The notes below the pieces were generated by a model. It was not told where the DNA came from, made no database searches, and worked only from the letters and a program-made list of their open reading frames with translations. A DNA stretch of 19,221 bases, taken from Methanocalculus sp. MSAO_Arc2. GTDB lineage: Archaea > Halobacteriota > Methanomicrobia > Methanomicrobiales > Methanocorpusculaceae. The stretch covers positions 1 to 19,221 of the forward strand of contig QZAC01000159.1 in the NCBI GenBank assembly GCA_003838065.1, given 5' to 3'. Position numbers and translations under genes: made by a program. This document shows positions 15,055 to 19,221 of the stretch, piece after piece (position 1 is the stretch's first letter; every line of letters begins with the position of its first letter).

Positions 15055-16422
15055 TTGTCGAAAGTAGTAGAAGTTTCCCCAACCACAAGGCATGAAGGCC
15101 ACTCCAAGCTCGTGTTGAAAGTCAATGACGACGGCATCATCGAGCGCGGAGATTGGATCTCCATTACTCCTGTCAGGGGTGTTGAAAAGCTTGCCATAGG
15201 CAAGACAATGGAGCAGGTCCCAAAGATCGCATCACGTGTCTGTGGTATCTGTCCGATTGCCCACACCCTCGCTGCAATAGAAGCGATGGAGGCATCAATC
15301 GGATGTGAGATCCCAGAAGATGCATATCTTCTCAGACTGATTCTCCAGTGTGCAAACAGGCTGCACAGCCATGCACTGCATGACATCCTGGTGTTACCTG
15401 ATATGTATCTTCCAGGAACAGATACAAAGATTAACCCCTTCACACCTGAGGAGCCGGTCAGAAGCGTTGCAAAGCGTATCCAGACTCTCAGAATGGTCGG
15501 CCAGACCATCGGCGAGATTGCAGGCGGCGAAGCGGTTCACCCATCAAACCCCCGTGTCGGTGGTATGTACACAAACATCACCCCGAGGGCAAGAGCAAAG
15601 ATCCAGGATCTCGCAAAGATGGCTCTCCCGCTTGCACGTGAACAGATGGAGTTCATGATTGCAATCTTCCGGAACTACCAGAAGCGTGACTGGGCAGAAG
15701 TCGGTGGCAAGGAGATCCCGATACCAAAGGACCTTGGATACCACAACCAGGGATACATGGCAGTTGACCCGGTCTACGGCAGCAGCTCCCTTGACGAGAA
15801 CCCACGCTGGTTCCCCGAGCGCTGGACCGAAGTCCGGCCATGGGACTGGTACATGGGCGAGGAAGAGATCACACTTGATGATCCATCCTACCCGGTCGGT
15901 GGCACCACAAAGGCAGGCACCAAGGCCTGGCCGCAGATGGAAGCCTGCACCGGTGTCCCGCTCTATGACGGCCAGCCCGTCGAGGTCGGCCCCCGTGCCC
16001 GTCTGGTAACCTACAAGAACTATGACGAAAAGGGAACGATTGGCCAGAACATTGCCCGTGAGATGGAGTTCATGGATGCTGTCTACAAGATCATCGAGGC
16101 AGCAGACGCCCTGAACTGCTCAGGACCGGTTATTCCGGACGTGATTCCACAGGGTGACGGCTCAATCGGATGGGCTGCAAACGAAGCACCGCGAGGCTGT
16201 GATACCCACCTGGCGAAGGTCAGAAATGGCAAGGTCGAGTACTTCTCGATGCTCGTTCCAACCACCTGGAACTTCCCCACCTGCAGCCGGGCTCTTGAAG
16301 GAGCACCCTGGCAGCTTGCCGAGATTATCGTCCGTGGCTATGACCCCTGTGTCTCCTGTGCGACTCACATGATCGTCATAGACGAGGACAGGCGGCTCAT
16401 TGCTGAGAAACTCCTTGAGTGA
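15055..16422 (+). CDS. frhA: F420-reducing [NiFe] hydrogenase alpha (large) subunit
   Basis: Carries the NiFe site that splits H2 for reduction of coenzyme F420. Both active-site motifs are intact: RVCGIC with Cys63 and Cys66, and DPCVSCATH with Cys432, Cys435 and His438. All Ni ligands are Cys; none is selenocysteine. The 17 residues after His438 match the tail removed by the maturation protease encoded next door. The frame is open from TTG 15037. TTG 15055 is preferred because it gives (M)SKVVEVSPTTRHEGHSKL, the family N-terminus, with GAGGCGAT just upstream. At 455 residues it is somewhat longer than Methanothermobacter FrhA, as I recall it. The stop overlaps the following gene region. Confidence 0.96.
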   Translation: MSKVVEVSPTTRHEGHSKLVLKVNDDGIIERGDWISITPVRGVEKLAIGKTMEQVPKIASRVCGICPIAHTLAAIEAMEASIGCEIPEDAYLLRLILQCANRLHSHALHDILVLPDMYLPGTDTKINPFTPEEPVRSVAKRIQTLRMVGQTIGEIAGGEAVHPSNPRVGGMYTNITPRARAKIQDLAKMALPLAREQMEFMIAIFRNYQKRDWAEVGGKEIPIPKDLGYHNQGYMAVDPVYGSSSLDENPRWFPERWTEVRPWDWYMGEEEITLDDPSYPVGGTTKAGTKAWPQMEACTGVPLYDGQPVEVGPRARLVTYKNYDEKGTIGQNIAREMEFMDAVYKIIEAADALNCSGPVIPDVIPQGDGSIGWAANEAPRGCDTHLAKVRNGKVEYFSMLVPTTWNFPTCSRALEGAPWQLAEIIVRGYDPCVSCATHMIVIDEDRRLIAEKLLE

Positions 16423-16430
16423 GTGCGTTC

Positions 16431-16910
16431 ATGGATGAGCTGTACCCCGAGATAGTCATCGCCGGCTGCGGCAACATGCTCTTTGGCGATGATGGATATG
16501 GGCCGGAGGTTGTGGGGCGGTTGAAGGAGTATACACTCCCCGACAATGTGAAAGCGGTGGATGTGGGCCTTGGAGGCCCCCATTTCTGCTTTACCATGCT
16601 CGACAACGGGGTCACCAGAAAACTTATCATCATCGATATCGTCGATTTTGGAGCTGCTCCCGGGACCCTGACCAGGCTTGGAGTAGAGGATCTCCCGCCT
16701 GGCAGTTACCGGGATGCCCACTCATGGGATCTGACCGAGCCGTTGAACCGGCTGAAAGATATCGTAGATATCATGGTGATCGGGTGCCAGCCAAAGAACG
16801 TGCCCACCTCCGACTTTGAAATAGGCATTTCAAAGGAGGTTGAGGATGCTATACCCCTGACAATTCAGGTTGTATTGAAGGAAATAGGGGTGGATTATGG
16901 GAATTCTTGA
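16431..16910 (+). CDS. frhD: F420-reducing hydrogenase maturation protease
   Basis: A Ni-dependent endopeptidase of the HycI/HybD family that removes the C-terminal tail of FrhA once Ni is inserted. About 159 residues contain the family opening ELYPEIVIAGCGNMLFGDDG, with the Asp/Glu metal ligand region in FGDDGYGPEV and a second ligand region near RDAHSWDLTEP (His). A GTG at 16419 overlaps the frhA stop and would add four residues. I prefer the ATG at 16431, since homologues begin close to the YPEI segment. It ends 14 bases past the ATG of the next ORF. Confidence 0.92.
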   Translation: MDELYPEIVIAGCGNMLFGDDGYGPEVVGRLKEYTLPDNVKAVDVGLGGPHFCFTMLDNGVTRKLIIIDIVDFGAAPGTLTRLGVEDLPPGSYRDAHSWDLTEPLNRLKDIVDIMVIGCQPKNVPTSDFEIGISKEVEDAIPLTIQVVLKEIGVDYGNS

Positions 16911-17859
16911 ATCCCTGAAAGCCCTATTATTCGGTAAACGCGATGTCAGTGGGGAGAAGCAGGATGATAAACCAGTCGAAGAACCGGCTGAATTATCGGC
17001 TGAAAAACCGGTTGAAAAACCGGCTGAAAAACCGGCTGACGTAATTATCGAAGAGAAGGCGTCAATCATAAAAGAACCAAAGGAGGAGAAGCCAGTGGCT
17101 GACAAGATTACTGTAGGACACGTGCACATGAGTGGCTGCACCGGGTGCCTTGTGTCCTTTGCAGATAACTATGAAGGATTGTTAACAATTCTTGACAAAT
17201 ATGCGGACCTCGTCTATGCACTCACATTAGCAGATGTCCGGCATATCCCTGAGATGGATGTTGCCCTTGTCGAAGGGTCGGTCTGTATTCATGACCACCT
17301 TTCAGTCGAGGAGATCATCGAGACCAGAAAGAACGCAAAGATCGTCGTAGCACTTGGAGGATGCGCCTGCTATGGCAACATCACCCGGTTCTGCCGCGGC
17401 GGTCAGATGAACCAGCCCCAGCATGAAGGGTACCTGCCAATCGGCGATCTCATCGATGTGGATGTTTACATCCCCGGGTGTGCACCAACTCCGCAGCAGA
17501 TCAGAAACGTCTGTGTTATGGCGTACCTGCTGTTGAAAGGAAACGACGAGCAGAAATCGCTTGCAGGAGCATACCTGACACCGTTCATGAACCTCGCAAA
17601 GGCAGGCACCGAAGCCTGCGGATGCGATATCATGACCCAGGTGATCAACCAGGGTCTCTGCATGGGCTGCGGTTCATGTGCAGCGTCCTGCCCGGTTCGT
17701 GCGATCACCATGGAATACGGCAAACCCCAGATCGAGCGCGACCTCTGTGTCAAGTGCGGCGCATGCTATGCCCAGTGCCCGCGGAGCTTCTACAGCTTCG
17801 ATGTGGTCAACCAGTATGAGGGTATCATCGATGCGATAAACGCTGCTATGCAGCCTTAA
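16897..17859 (+). CDS. frhG: F420-reducing hydrogenase gamma (small) subunit with N-terminal extension
   Basis: Electron-transfer subunit linking the NiFe site of FrhA to FrhB through three [4Fe-4S] clusters. The core has the small-subunit cysteines SGCTGC (Cys81, Cys84), GGCACYG and PGCAP, followed by a two-cluster ferredoxin domain (CMGCGSCAASCP and CVKCGACYAQCP). The core normally begins at (M)ADKITVGHVHMSGC, here residue 67. Before it lies an extension: a possible amphipathic helix MGILESLKALLFGKR and a Lys/Glu/Pro linker with repeats (EKPVEKPAEKPAD). The ATG at 16897 has GGGGTGGA upstream and overlaps frhD by 14 bases. GTG 17095, at the family start, has AGGAGG eight bases upstream, giving a 254-residue form. 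Either or both may be used. Confidence 0.93.
   Translation: MGILESLKALLFGKRDVSGEKQDDKPVEEPAELSAEKPVEKPAEKPADVIIEEKASIIKEPKEEKPVADKITVGHVHMSGCTGCLVSFADNYEGLLTILDKYADLVYALTLADVRHIPEMDVALVEGSVCIHDHLSVEEIIETRKNAKIVVALGGCACYGNITRFCRGGQMNQPQHEGYLPIGDLIDVDVYIPGCAPTPQQIRNVCVMAYLLLKGNDEQKSLAGAYLTPFMNLAKAGTEACGCDIMTQVINQGLCMGCGSCAASCPVRAITMEYGKPQIERDLCVKCGACYAQCPRSFYSFDVVNQYEGIIDAINAAMQP
17002..17037. repeat. 12-base tandem repeat in the frhG extension
   Basis: Three near-identical 12-base units (GAAAAACCGGTT, then twice GAAAAACCGGCT) encode the EKPVEKPAEKPA linker. A related unit precedes them (GAACCGGCT at about 16981). In-frame expansion by slippage would change linker length without breaking the gene. 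Confidence 0.75.
17081..17097 (+). promoter_or_regulatory. Internal Shine-Dalgarno and GTG at the conventional frhG start
   Basis: AGGAGG (17081-17086) is followed eight bases later by GTG (17095-17097), in frame and exactly at the normal FrhG N-terminus. It is as strong as the ribosome binding site in front of frhB. Because the same bases encode Lys-Glu-Glu-Lys inside a Lys/Glu-rich stretch, chance cannot be excluded. Confidence 0.5.
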
Positions 17860-17872
17860 GGAGGGAGAAGAA

Positions 17873-18739
17873 ATGGTACTTGGTAACTACAAACAGGTCG
17901 TTTCGGCACGCAGCACAGATCCGGAGATCGTCCGCAAATCACAGGATGGAGGCATCGTCACCCAGCTCTTTGCCTATGCGCTTGATGCTGGCATCATCGA
18001 TGGTGCGATAGTAGCAGGCCCGGGCGATGAGCCATTCAAGCCCGAGCCGATGGTTGCGACCACACGCGAGGAGCTTCTGGCATCGCGCGGAACCCGCTAC
18101 TCAATCTCTCCGAACATGTCCCTCATCAAGGAGGCAACCCGGAGCTACGGACTTGACAGGATTGGTGTCGTCGGCACCCCCTGCCAGATGCAGGCTCTAA
18201 GGAAGGGGCAGCTGTATCCAGTGGGGCTCCGCGATGTCCCTGATAAGATTGCACTTGCAATTGGTATCTTCTGCATGGAGAACTTCCCCTACGAGGGAAT
18301 TGTCCAGCTCGTGGAAGATCATGGTGCAACAAAGCTTGACAATGTCTCAAAACTTGATATAGGGAAGGGCAAGTTCTGGATCTATACCGAGCGCGGTGCT
18401 ACCGTTCAGCTCCCGCTGAAGGTCACCCATAAATATGAGCAGCCAGGCTGCCATGTCTGTCTTGACTATGTCGCAAATCTTGCCGACATCTCAACTGGCT
18501 CAGTCGGGAGTCCTGATGGCTGGTCCACAGTCTTTGTCAGGTCGGCAAATGGTGACGATATATGGGCAAAGGCGATCGCAGCTGGTGCATTCGAGACAAA
18601 ACCAATGGATTCCGTTAAACCTGGCATCGATCTCGTCACGAAGCTCGCTACCGAGAAGATCGAAAAGAACCAGAAGTACCTTGAGAGCCGTGCAACCGAT
18701 TACGGTGTTGGAAAGGCACTTCGGAACCCATATATCTAA
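17873..18739 (+). CDS. frhB: F420-reducing hydrogenase beta subunit (F420 and FAD binding)
   Basis: Receives electrons from FrhG and reduces coenzyme F420 with the help of FAD and a [4Fe-4S] cluster. The 288 residues carry family motifs and cysteines: the SQDGGIVTQL opening (23-32), GVVGTPCQMQAL (Cys104), IGIFCMENFPYEG (Cys134), PGCHVCLDYVANLADIS (Cys193 and Cys196) and GSVGSPDGWSTV. The start is unambiguous: AAGGAGGG (17858-17865) precedes the ATG after seven bases. The gap to frhG is 13 bases. It is the last gene of the operon and is followed by a long T-run. Confidence 0.96.
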   Translation: MVLGNYKQVVSARSTDPEIVRKSQDGGIVTQLFAYALDAGIIDGAIVAGPGDEPFKPEPMVATTREELLASRGTRYSISPNMSLIKEATRSYGLDRIGVVGTPCQMQALRKGQLYPVGLRDVPDKIALAIGIFCMENFPYEGIVQLVEDHGATKLDNVSKLDIGKGKFWIYTERGATVQLPLKVTHKYEQPGCHVCLDYVANLADISTGSVGSPDGWSTVFVRSANGDDIWAKAIAAGAFETKPMDSVKPGIDLVTKLATEKIEKNQKYLESRATDYGVGKALRNPYI

Positions 18740-18755
18740 TTTTTTTTCTTTTTTT
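18740..18755 (+). terminator. T-run terminator after frhB
   Basis: Eight T, one C and seven T follow the frhB stop directly on the plus strand, with no stem needed. Such oligo-T stretches are the usual archaeal transcription terminators, so this should end the frh transcript. Confidence 0.75.
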
Positions 18756-18815
18756 ATATCCCGCCTCATGCCCGGACACAAAGGGGTTTAAGGATACTCT
18801 CTCTACATATCACCA

Positions 18816-19221
18816 ATGGAAGATGAGATCTTTGAAGAGGAACCTGCTCTAGATTATGAACTTCAAACCAGATCACCTGTTATAGAGGAAAAAGCAGAAA
18901 ATGAAGGCGATCCCGGTGCCCCTGAACCGGCTGCAGAACCTGTTTTGGAATCAGCTGATCCCGGCATGGTTCCCGATGCGTTCATCCGTGATCTCAGGAT
19001 ATTTGGTGAGAGTATCAGGAAAAACCCGGGTCTTGTTGAGCAGATCCGGGATGTCTTCGAGTACCACCTCGTTGATCCCACGGATCGGAGGACATTCTCA
19101 CGGATTGTCAATGCCCTGACGATGATCCTTGGACATAATGCGACGATGATCGTTGCTACAGCCTGCCACATCAATGCTGCACCCTTCTTTGAGGACATCC
19201 GTGCGAATATCGAGGATAACG
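18816..19221 (+). CDS. Hypothetical protein with acidic Pro/Ala-rich N-terminus (partial)
   Basis: Open from ATG 18816 to the window end (135 codons, no stop). Residues 1-50 are acidic and low-complexity (MEDEIFEEEPALDYE, then GAPEPAAEPVLESADP). From about 53 the sequence becomes an ordered helical domain: DAFIRDLRIFGESIRKN, VEQIRDVFEYHLVDPTD, RRTFSRIVNALTMILGHNA, and a TACHINAAPFFEDI stretch. I do not recognise the family. A TTTAAG box about 25 bases upstream of the ATG and the lack of a ribosome binding site suggest a leaderless transcript started after the frhB T-run. It is therefore probably a separate unit from the frh operon. Confidence 0.6.
   Translation, partial: MEDEIFEEEPALDYELQTRSPVIEEKAENEGDPGAPEPAAEPVLESADPGMVPDAFIRDLRIFGESIRKNPGLVEQIRDVFEYHLVDPTDRRTFSRIVNALTMILGHNATMIVATACHINAAPFFEDIRANIEDN

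Noticed and set aside
16412..16440. A frhD start at GTG 16419
   Set aside because: It overlaps the frhA stop in a typical coupled fashion and remains possible, but the ATG at 16431 better fits homologues, so the GTG is recorded only as an alternative.

Overview
The window looks like a chromosomal segment of a hydrogenotrophic methanogenic archaeon, most likely of the class Methanomicrobia and probably the order Methanomicrobiales. The main reasons are a complete F420-reducing hydrogenase operon (frhA-frhD-frhG-frhB), the archaeal GTP cyclohydrolase MptA of methanopterin biosynthesis, the archaeal RNA polymerase subunit Rpo11/RpoL, an archaeal initiation factor aIF2-beta carrying a TRAM tail, a type 2 methionine aminopeptidase, TATA-like boxes about 25 bases upstream of several starts, and T-rich 3' ends. 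The order is inferred from protein similarity recalled from memory, not from a search.

Layout. Positions 1-2180 (minus strand) hold a metal-uptake operon: a FmdE-domain protein, an ABC ATPase, an ABC-3 family permease, and the first 27 codons of a secreted protein that is probably the substrate-binding component. Positions 2181-4850 are an accessory, partly decayed stretch. It holds an AT-rich spacer, a hicA toxin gene broken by an in-frame TAA next to an intact hicB, a tRNA-Asn(GTT), a small winged-helix regulator, a two-helix membrane protein with a repeat-built acidic tail, and an apparently frameshifted gene for a membrane-anchored protein.

Positions 4852-9226 (plus strand) are a tight run of informational and housekeeping genes: two M24 metallopeptidases in tandem (a Xaa-Pro type enzyme, then methionine aminopeptidase), an AAA ATPase, a PhnP-like metallo-beta-lactamase-fold hydrolase, and rpoL. 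A stem-loop overlaps the rpoL stop codon. aIF2-beta (minus) and purL (plus) diverge from a shared 88-base gap. A flavodoxin and ilvC follow on the minus strand, then mptA on the plus strand, divergent from ilvC.

Positions 14658-15054 are a long, AT-rich, gene-free leader in front of the frh operon (15055-18739). FrhA/FrhG/FrhB form the hydrogenase that couples H2 oxidation to reduction of coenzyme F420, and FrhD is the protease that matures FrhA. A long T-run follows frhB. A new gene with an acidic, Pro/Ala-rich N-terminus starts at 18816 and runs off the window.

The most unusual feature is in frhG. The ORF begins with about 66 extra residues (a short amphipathic helix plus a Lys/Glu/Pro repeat linker) before the usual FrhG start. 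An AGGAGG motif sits 8 bases upstream of an in-frame GTG exactly at that usual start. Either this FrhG has a lineage-specific tether, or the gene has two starts.
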